Part shown: one piece after another, positions 1-7,667 of the stretch | Layout: the number at the start of each line of letters is the position of its first letter | Numbering within the stretch: the stretch's first letter is position 1 | Assembly: GCA_017642425.1 (NCBI GenBank) | Contig: JAGCPB010000105.1 | Location: 1 to 47,951 of the forward strand | Direction of reading: 5' to 3' | Origin: Bacteroidaceae bacterium | GTDB taxonomy: Bacteria; Bacteroidota; Bacteroidia; Bacteroidales; Bacteroidaceae | Length of the DNA: 47,951 nucleotides | Program-made: the position numbers and the translations under genes | The notes under the pieces: generated by a model | What the model was told of the DNA's origin: nothing | What the model saw: only the letters and a program-made list of their open reading frames with translations | The model's database searches: none

Positions 1-45
1 AGCAGATTTACAGTCTGCCCCATTTGGCCACTCTGGAATTCACCC
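1..45 (-). tRNA. tRNA-Tyr (GTA), 3' part cut by window edge
   Basis: On the minus strand the sequence reads as the 5' half of a class II tRNA: a GGGTGAA acceptor strand, the D-arm segment GAGTGGCCAAATGGGGCAGA, then an anticodon loop CTGTAAA with anticodon GTA at positions 11-9. The D-arm resembles tRNA-Tyr. The variable arm, T-arm and acceptor 3' side lie beyond base 1. It sits 5 bases downstream of tRNA-Thr and is probably co-transcribed with it. Confidence 0.9.
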
Positions 46-50
46 CTCAG

Positions 51-122
51 AGCCGCTAGTCGGAATCGAACCAACAACCTACGCATTACAAGTGCGTTGC
101 TCTACCATTGAGCCATAGCGGC
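51..122 (-). tRNA. tRNA-Thr (TGT)
   Basis: The minus strand gives a complete cloverleaf. The 7-bp acceptor stem pairs GCCGCTA with TAGCGGC, followed by discriminator T. There is a D-arm with GGCTCAATGGTAGAGC, an anticodon stem-loop containing TTGTAAT (anticodon TGT), and a T-arm with GGTTCGATTCC. No CCA is encoded. In Bacteroidota a Thr/Tyr tRNA cluster commonly lies between hpf and tuf (family knowledge), which agrees with hpf being the next gene here. Confidence 0.96.
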
Positions 123-168
123 ATGGTTTCAAAGAACCCGCTCCTCGGCCTAGGGCGAAGAGCGGGTG

Positions 169-199
169 CAAAGATATCTCAAATTTCTTTCTGAACAAA
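169..199 (-). promoter_or_regulatory. Bacteroidota sigma-A-type promoter for the tRNA cluster
   Basis: On the minus strand TTTG (199-196), a 19-base spacer and TATCTTTG (176-169) match the TTTG-N19-21-TAnnTTTG consensus. Transcription would start around 162 and run into tRNA-Thr and tRNA-Tyr. The short leader contains the arms ACCCGCTC and GAGCGGGT (137-168), which can fold into a hairpin. Confidence 0.75.
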
Positions 200-216
200 G
201 AAAAGATGCGGTTTTT

Positions 217-516
217 TTACTTCTCGCGCAGTTTTTCCTTGTTTTTCTTGAGTTGTCTGGTAATTGCGTCAAGGCAACCGTCAACAGCCTCCTCAAAAGT
301 ATCGCACGTCTTGTCGGCAAAAAACTCTCCGTTTGGAATGGTCACGCTGATGCTGGCCTCCTTGTTCAGGGCCGTCTCGGGTTTTACTACCTTCAGGGTA
401 ACCTCTACCTTCTGAATCAACTCGTGTACTCTTTCCAGTTTGGCACACTTCTTCTCAATGAACGCCTGAAGCTGTTCTGTTGCAGTAAAATGCAACGCCT
501 TAATCTTAGTTTCCAT
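217..516 (-). CDS. hpf: Ribosome hibernation-promoting factor, short form (HPF/RaiA/YfiA family)
   Basis: A 99-residue protein of the S30AE/HPF family, which binds the 30S decoding region in stationary phase to inactivate or dimerise ribosomes. The N-terminus (METKIKALHFTATEQLQAFI) and the alternating strand/helix pattern ending in a Lys-rich tail (RQLKKNKEKLREK) fit the single-domain short form. There is no C-terminal dimerisation domain of the long form. It starts 12 bases after the xerC stop on the same strand, so it is probably the distal gene of a xerC-hpf unit. The rpsU-xerC-hpf-tRNA order is typical for Bacteroidota. Confidence 0.93.
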   Translation of the reverse strand: METKIKALHFTATEQLQAFIEKKCAKLERVHELIQKVEVTLKVVKPETALNKEASISVTIPNGEFFADKTCDTFEEAVDGCLDAITRQLKKNKEKLREK

Positions 517-528
517 AGTCTTTTGGTT

Positions 529-1416
529 TTAGGCCCTTGGATGAGCCTGTTTATATATTTCCTTCAGTTCCTGGAATGTGGTATGTACATAGATTTCGGT
601 TGTCTGCAGGCTGTTGTGGCCCAAAAGCTCCTTGACCGCGCCAAGCTCGGCATCGTGGTTGAGCATGGAGGTGGCAAAGGTATGCCTCAAGACGTGGGGA
701 CTCTTCTTGGATACGTCCGATACCTTGCCCAGGGCATCTTTAACCAGCAGATAGACCTGATGACGCGGAATCCGCCCGCCCTTAGGGCTCAGGAAGAAAG
801 CCCCGTGAGTCTCGCCAAACTCAGCTGTCCTGGCCTCAAGGTATTCCTTAAGACGGCGTTCCAGATCGTTTCCGAAAGGAATGAAACGCTGCTTGTCACG
901 TTTACCGGTAACCTTGATGGTGCGCGAGCCAAAGTCAATGTCCCTGTCATCGAGTCCTATCAGCTCAGCCATACGCATTCCTGTCTCATAAAAGGTGGCT
1001 ATTACAGTCCTGTTCCTGACTCCTGTGAATCCCTTTCCCAAATCTATCTCCGGATCATCCAGAAGCTTGTCCATATCGGCCTCCTTGACAAACTGCGGAA
1101 GAGGTTTCTTGTTCTTGGGTCCTTTTACGCCTTGAACAGGCGAACTGTCAGTGATACCCTTTATGCGAAGGAATCTGTAGAAAGAACGCAGAGTGCTGAG
1201 TTTACGGTTGACGGTAGTTGATTTCTCACCCTTATCCATCATTGAAACAACCCAAAGACGCACTACGTCCCTATCGGCAGAAAGCATATCCAGGTCAGGA
1301 TCAGTCTCCTTAAGGAAGTCCCCGAAAAGGACAAGATCCCTACGGTAACTGGCTACGGTTCTGGGCGAATAATTACGCTCCAGCCTAAGGTAATCCGTGA
1401 ACTGGTCTATGTACAT
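529..1416 (-). CDS. xerC: Site-specific tyrosine recombinase, XerC type
   Basis: A 295-residue tyrosine recombinase of the size expected for XerC/XerD, which resolve chromosome dimers at dif. An N-terminal SAM-like core-binding domain (about 1-95, with FTDYLRLERNYSPRTVASYR) precedes the catalytic domain. Catalytic signatures are visible: the first Arg in YETGMRMAELIGL, a Lys on the beta-hairpin (TGKRDKQRFIPF), the box HVLRHTFATSML, LGH, and the nucleophile Tyr in TTEIYVH. It lies between rpsU and hpf. The XerC rather than XerD label rests on this neighbourhood and on a second recombinase at 28384-29310. A stem-loop lies just upstream of the start. Confidence 0.9.
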   Translation of the reverse strand: MYIDQFTDYLRLERNYSPRTVASYRRDLVLFGDFLKETDPDLDMLSADRDVVRLWVVSMMDKGEKSTTVNRKLSTLRSFYRFLRIKGITDSSPVQGVKGPKNKKPLPQFVKEADMDKLLDDPEIDLGKGFTGVRNRTVIATFYETGMRMAELIGLDDRDIDFGSRTIKVTGKRDKQRFIPFGNDLERRLKEYLEARTAEFGETHGAFFLSPKGGRIPRHQVYLLVKDALGKVSDVSKKSPHVLRHTFATSMLNHDAELGAVKELLGHNSLQTTEIYVHTTFQELKEIYKQAHPRA

Positions 1417-1422
1417 AACAAA

Positions 1423-1452
1423 ATTCGTCGCTGAACGGATTCAGTGACGAAT
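1423..1452 (-). promoter_or_regulatory. Stem-loop in the xerC leader
   Basis: Arms ATTCGTC (1423-1429) and GACGAAT (1446-1452) are perfectly complementary, with a nested TGAA/TTCA pairing after a small internal loop. The hairpin ends 6 bases before the xerC ATG, so it could affect initiation. There is no T-tract, so it is not an ordinary terminator. Its function is unknown. Confidence 0.55.
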
Positions 1453-1469
1453 ATATGAAAGAAAATACC

Positions 1470-1494
1470 AAAAAACAAGCCTTGCGGCTATTTT
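1470..1494 (-). terminator. Likely rpsU terminator or attenuator
   Basis: Just after the rpsU stop the minus strand reads AGCC-GCAA-GGCT, a GCAA-tetraloop hairpin, followed by TTGTTTTTT. Flanking A and T runs can lengthen the stem. The GC core is only 4 bp, so termination may be partial and allow some read-through into xerC. Confidence 0.5.
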
Positions 1495-1686
1495 TTATTC
1501 CTCGGCCTGCTGCAGTTTCTGTACGTAGATGGCGTGCTCCATCTTGAGACGCTTGAGTTCTGACGGTTTGTCAAACTGCTGACGGCGACGCAATTCCTTT
1601 ACAACGCCGGTCTTTTCATACTTTCTCTTGAATTTCTTGAGGGCGCGCTCTATGTTCTCACCCTCCTTAACGGGAACAATAATCAT
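1495..1686 (-). CDS. rpsU: 30S ribosomal protein S21
   Basis: A 63-residue basic protein with the S21 pattern: MIIVPVKEGENIERALKKFK, then KYEKTGVVKELRRRQQFDKP. S21 is a small-subunit protein close to the 3' end of 16S rRNA and helps translation initiation. In Bacteroidota the anti-Shine-Dalgarno is largely sequestered with S21 involved (established knowledge). That matches the scarcity of Shine-Dalgarno-like sites in this window. It has its own strong promoter, so it is probably mostly monocistronic. Confidence 0.97.
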   Translation of the reverse strand: MIIVPVKEGENIERALKKFKRKYEKTGVVKELRRRQQFDKPSELKRLKMEHAIYVQKLQQAEE

Positions 1687-1739
1687 TTTAAGTTCTTTAT
1701 TTTTATTTAGTTCTGACTTTTCTTAGGGAATAAGCGGCG

Positions 1740-1770
1740 CAAAATTAGACAATTTTTCAACAAGGACAAA
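1740..1770 (-). promoter_or_regulatory. rpsU promoter
   Basis: On the minus strand TTTG (1770-1767), exactly 19 bases, then TAATTTTG (1747-1740): a full match to the Bacteroidota -33/-7 consensus. The start would fall near 1733, giving a leader of about 45 nt before the rpsU ATG. The region is shared with the divergent porP operon, for which no equally good promoter is visible. Confidence 0.8.
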
Positions 1771-1812
1771 AATAATGGGCTTTTTTTGCCGTTATTCAAA
1801 TTGATGAACACT

Positions 1813-2763
1813 ATGAAACGTTTCGTTTCTGTTTGCCTGTTCCTCTGTCTCGCGTTATGCCGGAACGTTTACGCCCAGACGGACGCCCACTTTACGCATT
1901 TCCGTGAAGTGGAGAATTTCTATAACCCTGCGGCAATGAACCGCGACAGCCGGATGAATGTGGTAGGGTCACTTGCAATGCAGATGGCCGGATACACGAA
2001 TGCACCCGTTTCCATGTACATAGGAGCCAATACGGCCATTCCGTTCGGCAAACTCCGCAACTCGGTGGGCGTAGGACTTTTCAACGAGACAATAGGACTG
2101 TTCACCAACCGCCGCCTGCTGTTTGACTATGCATATAAGGCGGTCATCGGAAAGGGGTGGATGAACATAGGCGTCCAGGCCGGCGTAATGTCAGAAGAGT
2201 TCAACGGAGGCAAACTCAAGACGGAGACTCCGAATGACCCCGCTTTCCCAACCGGAAACGAACGCGGAACAGTGGGCGACCTGGGTGCCGGGATACTCTA
2301 CGTAAGAGGCGAATGGTGGGCGGGAGCATCGGCCCAGCATCTCAATTTCCCCCACGTGGAACTGGGCAAAACCGAGGGTAAAATCACTGAAATGGACATC
2401 AAGCCCACACTATATTTGACCTCAGGATGCAATATCGGACTCAGAAATCCGTTATTATCGGTACAGCCATGCTTTCTTGTGGAGAGCGACCTGGACTTCT
2501 ACAGGGTGGACCTGTCTGTAAGAGGTTCTTACATGTTTGATTCCACCCTGCTGTATGCAGGAGTTACCTACAGTCCGGGAATATCGGTAACCGCAATGGT
2601 AGGAGGCAAGGTGATGGACGTTCTTATCGGTTATGCATATGAGTTCTACACCAGCGGCATAGGCGCCCTTAACGGCAGTCACGACCTGATGATAAGCTGG
2701 CAGACCGATGTGGATTTCTTCAAGAAGGGGAAAAACGTACATAAAAGTGTAAGGTATTTATAA
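1813..2763 (+). CDS. porP: Type IX secretion outer-membrane protein, PorP/SprF family
   Basis: A 316-residue PorP/SprF-family beta-barrel. In type IX secretion this family works at the outer membrane with the PorK/PorN (GldK/GldN) ring or anchors secreted filaments. A signal peptide (MKRFVSVCLFLCL...CRNVYAQ) precedes the family hallmark QTDAHFTHFREVENFYNPAA, followed by repeated amphipathic strands. The ATG at 1813 is chosen because it puts the signal peptide at the N-terminus; an in-frame ATG at 1804 is possible. It is the first gene of the operon with gldKLMN, 10 bases before gldK, an arrangement conserved in T9SS organisms. No consensus promoter is obvious upstream. Confidence 0.9.
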   Translation: MKRFVSVCLFLCLALCRNVYAQTDAHFTHFREVENFYNPAAMNRDSRMNVVGSLAMQMAGYTNAPVSMYIGANTAIPFGKLRNSVGVGLFNETIGLFTNRRLLFDYAYKAVIGKGWMNIGVQAGVMSEEFNGGKLKTETPNDPAFPTGNERGTVGDLGAGILYVRGEWWAGASAQHLNFPHVELGKTEGKITEMDIKPTLYLTSGCNIGLRNPLLSVQPCFLVESDLDFYRVDLSVRGSYMFDSTLLYAGVTYSPGISVTAMVGGKVMDVLIGYAYEFYTSGIGALNGSHDLMISWQTDVDFFKKGKNVHKSVRYL

Positions 2764-2773
2764 AAAACATACA

Positions 2774-4213
2774 ATGAAACTGAGAAACATTGTTCTGTCC
2801 TGTCTGGCAGCCTTCATGGCACTGACACAGTCCTGCACAAGCAGCGGCTATGCCGGTGGCAACGGTGGCGAGGTGACAGGAACTTCCAAGACGGCATTGC
2901 GCGAACCGGTGCCGTTTGGCATGGTACTTGTCAAAAGAGGTTCCCTCAAGATTGGCGAGGAAGGAAACGACAGCCTGTGGGGCTCTAACGCTCCAACCAA
3001 AGAGATATCGGTTGAGTCATTCTGGATGGATGAGAAAGAGGTGTCAAATGCCAAATACCGTCAGTTTGTGGAGTGGGTCCGCGACTCTATCATACGCACA
3101 CGTCTGGCCGATCCCGCCTACGGTGGCGATGAATCATTCATGATTACCGAGGATAAGTACGGCGAGCCCGTAACCCCGCATCTTAACTGGAACAAGCCTA
3201 TTCCCTGGAAGAAGCCTAATGAAGACCAGCAGAGAGCTATTGAGAGTATGTTCTACACACATCCCATTACCGGAGAGAAGATTCTGGATGTAAAGCAGCT
3301 CAACTACCGTTACGAATTGTTTGACTATACTCAGGCCGCCCTGCGCAAGAACCAGCTTGACCCGAATGACAGGATCAAGAATACAGACCAGGAGGTACCC
3401 AAAGAGAAAGTCTATATCTCCAAGGATACCGCTTACATTGACGATAACGGCAATATAGTTCGCAAGACCATAAATAGGGAACTGAGCAGTCTTTTTGACT
3501 TTGTCAACACATACATTGTGAACATATTCCCTGACACCACCTGCTGGGTGAATGATTTCCCCAACGCCAACAACGAGACCTACATGCGTCTGTACTTCAA
3601 TCATCCCAACTATAATGACTATCCCGTAGTGGGTGTCAGCTGGGAGCAGGCCAACGCTTTCTGCGCGTGGCGTACCGAATTCCTGCTGGCAGGTCTTGGA
3701 GCACAGGCCAAATATGTACAGCGCTATCGCCTGCCTACCGAGGCTGAATGGGAGTTCGCCGCACGCGGACGTGAGAACAATCTCTTTCCCTGGAAGACTG
3801 ACGGTTCAAAGGACGATGAGGGTTGCTATTATGCAAACTTCAAGCCTGAACGCGGAAACTACACCAAGGACGGAAGCCTGATAACCACCCGCGTTGGCTC
3901 ATACAAGCCCAACTCCAACGGACTGTATGATATGGCCGGAAACGTTGCCGAATGGACATCGACCACCTATACCGAGGCCGGCATTCTCCAGATGAACGAC
4001 ATGAACCCCGAACTGTACTACAATGCTGCCGTGGATGATCCTTATTACATGAAGAGGAAAGCAGTGCGCGGAGGTTCCTGGAAAGATCCCGAGAAGTTCA
4101 TAGAGTCATCATGGCGTACCTATGAATACCAGAACGAACAGCGCTCTTACATAGGATTCCGGTGCGTACGTACACAGGTTGGTACTGCCGGTTCAACAAA
4201 GGGACGCAAATAA
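2774..4213 (+). CDS. gldK: Type IX secretion lipoprotein GldK/PorK
   Basis: A 479-residue lipoprotein with lipobox ALTQSC (Cys21) and a formylglycine-generating-enzyme-like (FGE-sulfatase) fold. Its start (PFGMVLVKRGSLKIGEE), the motif RLPTEAEWEFAARG and the end (AVRGGSWKDPEKF...IGFRCVR) are all recognisable. A long insert, about residues 120-260, interrupts the fold, as is usual for GldK. GldK/PorK forms the periplasmic ring under the outer membrane with GldN/PorN. Catalytic activity is not expected for this branch. It lies between porP and gldL in one transcription unit. Confidence 0.95.
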   Translation: MKLRNIVLSCLAAFMALTQSCTSSGYAGGNGGEVTGTSKTALREPVPFGMVLVKRGSLKIGEEGNDSLWGSNAPTKEISVESFWMDEKEVSNAKYRQFVEWVRDSIIRTRLADPAYGGDESFMITEDKYGEPVTPHLNWNKPIPWKKPNEDQQRAIESMFYTHPITGEKILDVKQLNYRYELFDYTQAALRKNQLDPNDRIKNTDQEVPKEKVYISKDTAYIDDNGNIVRKTINRELSSLFDFVNTYIVNIFPDTTCWVNDFPNANNETYMRLYFNHPNYNDYPVVGVSWEQANAFCAWRTEFLLAGLGAQAKYVQRYRLPTEAEWEFAARGRENNLFPWKTDGSKDDEGCYYANFKPERGNYTKDGSLITTRVGSYKPNSNGLYDMAGNVAEWTSTTYTEAGILQMNDMNPELYYNAAVDDPYYMKRKAVRGGSWKDPEKFIESSWRTYEYQNEQRSYIGFRCVRTQVGTAGSTKGRK

Positions 4214-4236
4214 ACAGAAGAAAAAAACAAATAGAT

Positions 4237-4932
4237 ATGGAAAAAACAGGGAAGAAAGGTCTTCTGACCAGAATACAGGACTATCTGGATTCACCCAACG
4301 GAAGGATTCTGCTTAACTATCTTTACAGCTGGGGTGCCGCTGTAGTCATACTGGGTGCATTGTTCAAACTCACCCACATAAAGGGTGCCAACCTTATGCT
4401 GTTCATAGGTATGGGAACTGAGGTGCTGGTGTTCTTCATCTCCGGTTTTGAGAGACCGTACATACCCGGTCAGGAGGATGAAGAAGAAGACGATACACCG
4501 CGCCTGCGTGGCAACATAATCATAAACGGTACCGCACAGGCTGCTCCGGTACAGACCGCACAGCCCACTGTAACTCCGGCCGCAGCAGCAACTGCAGAGA
4601 CAGGCGGCTCACTGAATGTGGACGGCGTGGAGAACATAACACAGGATTATATAGCACGTGTTCATGACCTCACTCTCAAAATGGAGCAGATGTGCCGTCA
4701 CTCCGAAAAGATGGAGCAGAGTTCCGAGGAGATTGAGCAGCTTTCACGCAACCTAATAAGTATCAACACCTTCTATCAGATGCATCTTAAGTCAGCAAGC
4801 ACTCAGATGGAAAATCTGGATAAGGTGAACGAGCAGACCCGCCAGATGGTGGAGCAGATTGAGGAACTGAACCGCGTATATGCACGCATGGTCGAGGCAA
4901 TGAAGGTGAATTCCCAGATGGGAACCAAGTAA
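4237..4932 (+). CDS. gldL: Type IX secretion/gliding motor protein GldL/PorL
   Basis: A 231-residue inner-membrane motor subunit. The ATG at 4237 is used because the reading frame upstream of it overlaps the end of gldK and encodes an unlikely N-terminus. Two membrane helices, about residues 28-45 and 52-70, are joined by the conserved KLTHIKGAN loop. The second contains an intramembrane Glu (E62, MGTEVLVFF), the residue type required for proton-driven rotation in this family. An acidic and Ala/Pro-rich linker leads to a C-terminal coiled coil (KMEQMCRHSEKMEQSSEEIE). GldL forms a pentamer around a GldM dimer in the inner membrane. Confidence 0.95.
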   Translation: MEKTGKKGLLTRIQDYLDSPNGRILLNYLYSWGAAVVILGALFKLTHIKGANLMLFIGMGTEVLVFFISGFERPYIPGQEDEEEDDTPRLRGNIIINGTAQAAPVQTAQPTVTPAAAATAETGGSLNVDGVENITQDYIARVHDLTLKMEQMCRHSEKMEQSSEEIEQLSRNLISINTFYQMHLKSASTQMENLDKVNEQTRQMVEQIEELNRVYARMVEAMKVNSQMGTK

Positions 4933-4938
4933 AAAGGT

Positions 4939-6516
4939 ATGAAGAGAAAGGTTATACAGAGACCGCCATCGGCGCGTCAGAAGATGATCAACCTCATGTA
5001 CATCGTCCTGTTGGCGATGCTTGCCATGAACGTGTCATCGGACGTACTGAACGGTTTCAAGATAGTGGAGGAGAGTCTGGGCAAGAGCACGACCAACGCC
5101 ACAATCCAGAACGAGCAGGCTTACCGCGAGTTTGCCGCCGCTGATTCCATGAACCATGAGAAAGTAGGTGAATGGTACAGCAAGGCACTCTACGTAAAGC
5201 AGATATCTGACTCTCTCTTTAATTTTGCCGATGAACTCAAGAGACTGATTGCCATCGAGGCAGACGGAAAGGATGCCGATGTAAACAACATCCACAACCG
5301 CGAGGACCTGGAGGCTGCCACACAAGTGATGTTGCACCCCACACGCGGCAAGGGCGGCATGCTGTATGACGCAATCAACAACTACCGCGACAGGATTCTG
5401 GAGATGGTGTCCGACCCCACCCAGAGAGACATCATAAGCAACAACTTCAGCACTGAGGTTCCTCTCACAGTGGGTTCGCTCGGCAAGAACTGGCAGGAGT
5501 ACAACTATGAGAACATGCCTGTTGCAGCCGCCGTCACGATGCTTACCAAACTGCAGAACGATGTGCGTTATGCCGAAGGCGAGGTTCTGCACACTCTTGT
5601 CAACAACATTGACGTTGGTGACCTTCGTGTAAACGCCATCAACGCCTATGTGATCCCCACATCACAGAATGTGGTACAGGGCAACAGTTTCAAGGCACGC
5701 ATTATCATGGCTGCAGTTGACTCTACAGCACGCCCTGCCATCTACATAGACGGCAAAAAGATTGACTCGGAGGACGGCTGGTATGAGGTACCCGCCACAA
5801 AAACCGGTGATTACACCCTTTCAGGTTATATGGAACTCCAGTCCGGCAACGGAATGATACGGCGCGACTTTACGCAGAACTACTCTGTGGTTTCACCGTT
5901 GGCTACCGTATCGGCCACAATGATGAATGTGCTGTATGCAGGTTATGACAACCCCATAAGCATATCGGTTCCCGGTGTGCCAAGCAACATGATTTCAGCC
6001 CGGCTCAAGAACGGAGGCGGTACTCTGACACGCAGCGGTAACGGATTTGTCTGCAAGCCTACCAGTGTGGGTCAGGATGTGGTAATAGCAGTTACGGCCA
6101 ATCAGGAGGGACGCCAGCAGAGCATGGGCGAATATGCTTTCCGTGTACGTCAGTTACCGGATCCAACCCCGTTCATAGAATACAAGGATGACAATGGCAA
6201 TACGCAGCGTTATCGCGGAGGCGGTACTCCCATTTCAAAGAAGAACCTTCAGGCTGCCGACGGCATTGTAGCCGCCATAGATGACGGGTTGCTCAACATA
6301 GGATTCCGTGTTCTCAGTTTTGAAACCACATTCTTTGACAACAATGGTAACGCCGTTCCTGAAATATCGGACGGAACACGTTTCTCAAACCGTCAGAAAA
6401 GGGTGTTTGACCAACTGGGGCGTGGAAAACGTTTCTACATCCAGCGTGTAAAGGCCATCGGTCCCGATGGTATAGAGCGTCAGCTTAACACTGCACTGGA
6501 AGTTATAATAAATTGA
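4939..6516 (+). CDS. gldM: Type IX secretion/gliding motor protein GldM/PorM
   Basis: A 525-residue protein of the usual GldM length. A short cytoplasmic tail (MKRKVIQRPPSARQKMI) and one membrane helix (NLMYIVLLAMLAMNVSSDV) precede a long periplasmic shaft of four domains. GldM dimers span the periplasm and carry rotation from GldL to the GldK/GldN ring. The conserved AMNVSSDVLNGF after the helix and repeated beta-rich domains (for example RVRQLPDPTPFIEYKD) support the call. It starts 6 bases after gldL. Confidence 0.96.
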   Translation: MKRKVIQRPPSARQKMINLMYIVLLAMLAMNVSSDVLNGFKIVEESLGKSTTNATIQNEQAYREFAAADSMNHEKVGEWYSKALYVKQISDSLFNFADELKRLIAIEADGKDADVNNIHNREDLEAATQVMLHPTRGKGGMLYDAINNYRDRILEMVSDPTQRDIISNNFSTEVPLTVGSLGKNWQEYNYENMPVAAAVTMLTKLQNDVRYAEGEVLHTLVNNIDVGDLRVNAINAYVIPTSQNVVQGNSFKARIIMAAVDSTARPAIYIDGKKIDSEDGWYEVPATKTGDYTLSGYMELQSGNGMIRRDFTQNYSVVSPLATVSATMMNVLYAGYDNPISISVPGVPSNMISARLKNGGGTLTRSGNGFVCKPTSVGQDVVIAVTANQEGRQQSMGEYAFRVRQLPDPTPFIEYKDDNGNTQRYRGGGTPISKKNLQAADGIVAAIDDGLLNIGFRVLSFETTFFDNNGNAVPEISDGTRFSNRQKRVFDQLGRGKRFYIQRVKAIGPDGIERQLNTALEVIIN

Positions 6517-6535
6517 TTTAAAAAGGAAAAACGAT

Positions 6536-7543
6536 ATGAAAAAGAGTGTTCTTTTGATTCTGACATTGGCAATGGCAACCATCGCCGGTGCACAGCCCAC
6601 GCGCCGCCTGCAGGAGCAGGCAGCCCAGAAAGAGGCTGAGAAGAGTCCCACTGCAGTGACTCTGACAGACCGTGCACGCTCACAATATACAGCTCAGACA
6701 GCCGTGCCCACAGAACTGACATGGAGGCGTGACATATACCGCGAGCTTGACCTCACCAAAGAAAAAAACGCCGCGCTCTATTATCCCGAAGAGCCCCTTG
6801 GTGACCGTGTAAACTTTTTCACCCTTGTATTGAATCTTATTCTGGACGGAAAGATAAAGGCTTACGAATACCGTCTGGACGGAAATGAACTGTTTACCCC
6901 CGACAATGAGCTGGACTTGGAGAGCATGCTTGACAAATTCTATATTGACTACAAGAAGGATGAGAACGGCAAATACATAATTGACATCCCAAGCAGAGAT
7001 ATAGGCAAGTATTACATCAAGGAGAGCAACTATCTGGACAAACTGTCCAACTATCAGACCAAGGTTACTGCCATATGCCCGGTGCTGATGCAGGGCGGTT
7101 ATGGCGACAAACCTACCGCTTACCCTATGTTCTGGCTCAACTATGACGAGATAAGTCCCTATCTTGGACAGACTCAGGTCATGACAAGCAGCTACAACAA
7201 CACCACCAACATGTCGCTTGACGACTACTTTGTAATGCGCCAGTATGAGGGTGAGATATACAAGACATCAAACCTGCGCAACCAGCCCCTGTCAGAGTAT
7301 TGCGATACTGATTCGGCACTTCAGGCAGAAAGAGCCCGCATAGAGAAACAGCTCATAGATTTCCAGAACGGACTGTGGAGCGAATCAGAGGTCAAGAAAG
7401 AATCCGCATCTGACAACACTGCAAGCGCATCCCAGAAGAAAACCGCAAAGGAACCCAAACAACCCAAAGAGAAAAAAGAGAAGGCTCCCCGCGCAACACG
7501 CCAGCAGGCTTCAGGCGGCGAGCGTCTGTCAGTTCACCGTTAA
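6536..7543 (+). CDS. gldN: Type IX secretion protein GldN/PorN
   Basis: A 335-residue periplasmic protein with a cleavable signal (MKKSVLLILTLAMATIAGAQ). It is the partner of GldK in the outer-membrane-associated T9SS ring. The family core is visible as TWRRDIYRELDLTKEKNAALYYPEEP and the Tyr/Asp-rich YIDYKKDENGKYIIDIPS. The last 50 or so residues form a Lys/Pro/Ala-rich, probably disordered tail. It is the last gene of the porP-gldKLMN unit and is followed by a stem-loop. Confidence 0.94.
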   Translation: MKKSVLLILTLAMATIAGAQPTRRLQEQAAQKEAEKSPTAVTLTDRARSQYTAQTAVPTELTWRRDIYRELDLTKEKNAALYYPEEPLGDRVNFFTLVLNLILDGKIKAYEYRLDGNELFTPDNELDLESMLDKFYIDYKKDENGKYIIDIPSRDIGKYYIKESNYLDKLSNYQTKVTAICPVLMQGGYGDKPTAYPMFWLNYDEISPYLGQTQVMTSSYNNTTNMSLDDYFVMRQYEGEIYKTSNLRNQPLSEYCDTDSALQAERARIEKQLIDFQNGLWSESEVKKESASDNTASASQKKTAKEPKQPKEKKEKAPRATRQQASGGERLSVHR

Positions 7544-7570
7544 GAACTGAAAGGGGACATAACAACAAAT

Positions 7571-7610
7571 CAGTCAGGTTTGCCAAATTATTCGTGCAGA
7601 CCTGACTGTT
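7571..7610 (+). terminator. Stem-loop ending the gldN operon
   Basis: Inverted arms CAGTCAGGT and ACCTGACTG (9 bp perfect, 22-base loop) are followed by TTTAATTT. It lies 27 bases after the gldN stop and before a new promoter element. The broken T-tract makes efficiency uncertain. Confidence 0.55.
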
Positions 7611-7625
7611 TAATTTAAAATGTTT

Positions 7626-7633
7626 TAACTTTG
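7626..7633 (+). promoter_or_regulatory. -7 element for the PorT-like barrel gene
   Basis: TAACTTTG matches TAnnTTTG, 34 bases before the ATG. A -33 TTTG at the usual spacing is not present. The element suggests that the barrel gene is transcribed separately from gldN. Confidence 0.5.
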
Positions 7634-7667
7634 TAGCCATTAAGAACAACTATCAACTCATATCAAT

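Noticed and set aside
166-1221. Plus-strand open frame of 351 codons opposite hpf and xerC
   Set aside because: It is antisense to two well-recognised genes, shows no family motif, and its start lies in the tRNA promoter region.
529-1416. Tyrosine recombinase as a phase-variation invertase
   Set aside because: It sits in the conserved rpsU-xerC-hpf context and no invertible promoter flanked by inverted repeats was seen nearby.
4162-4236. Upstream start for gldL inside gldK
   Set aside because: The extra residues (MRTYTGWYCRFNKGTQINRR) come from a frame overlapping gldK. MEKTGKKG at 4237 is the usual type of GldL start.
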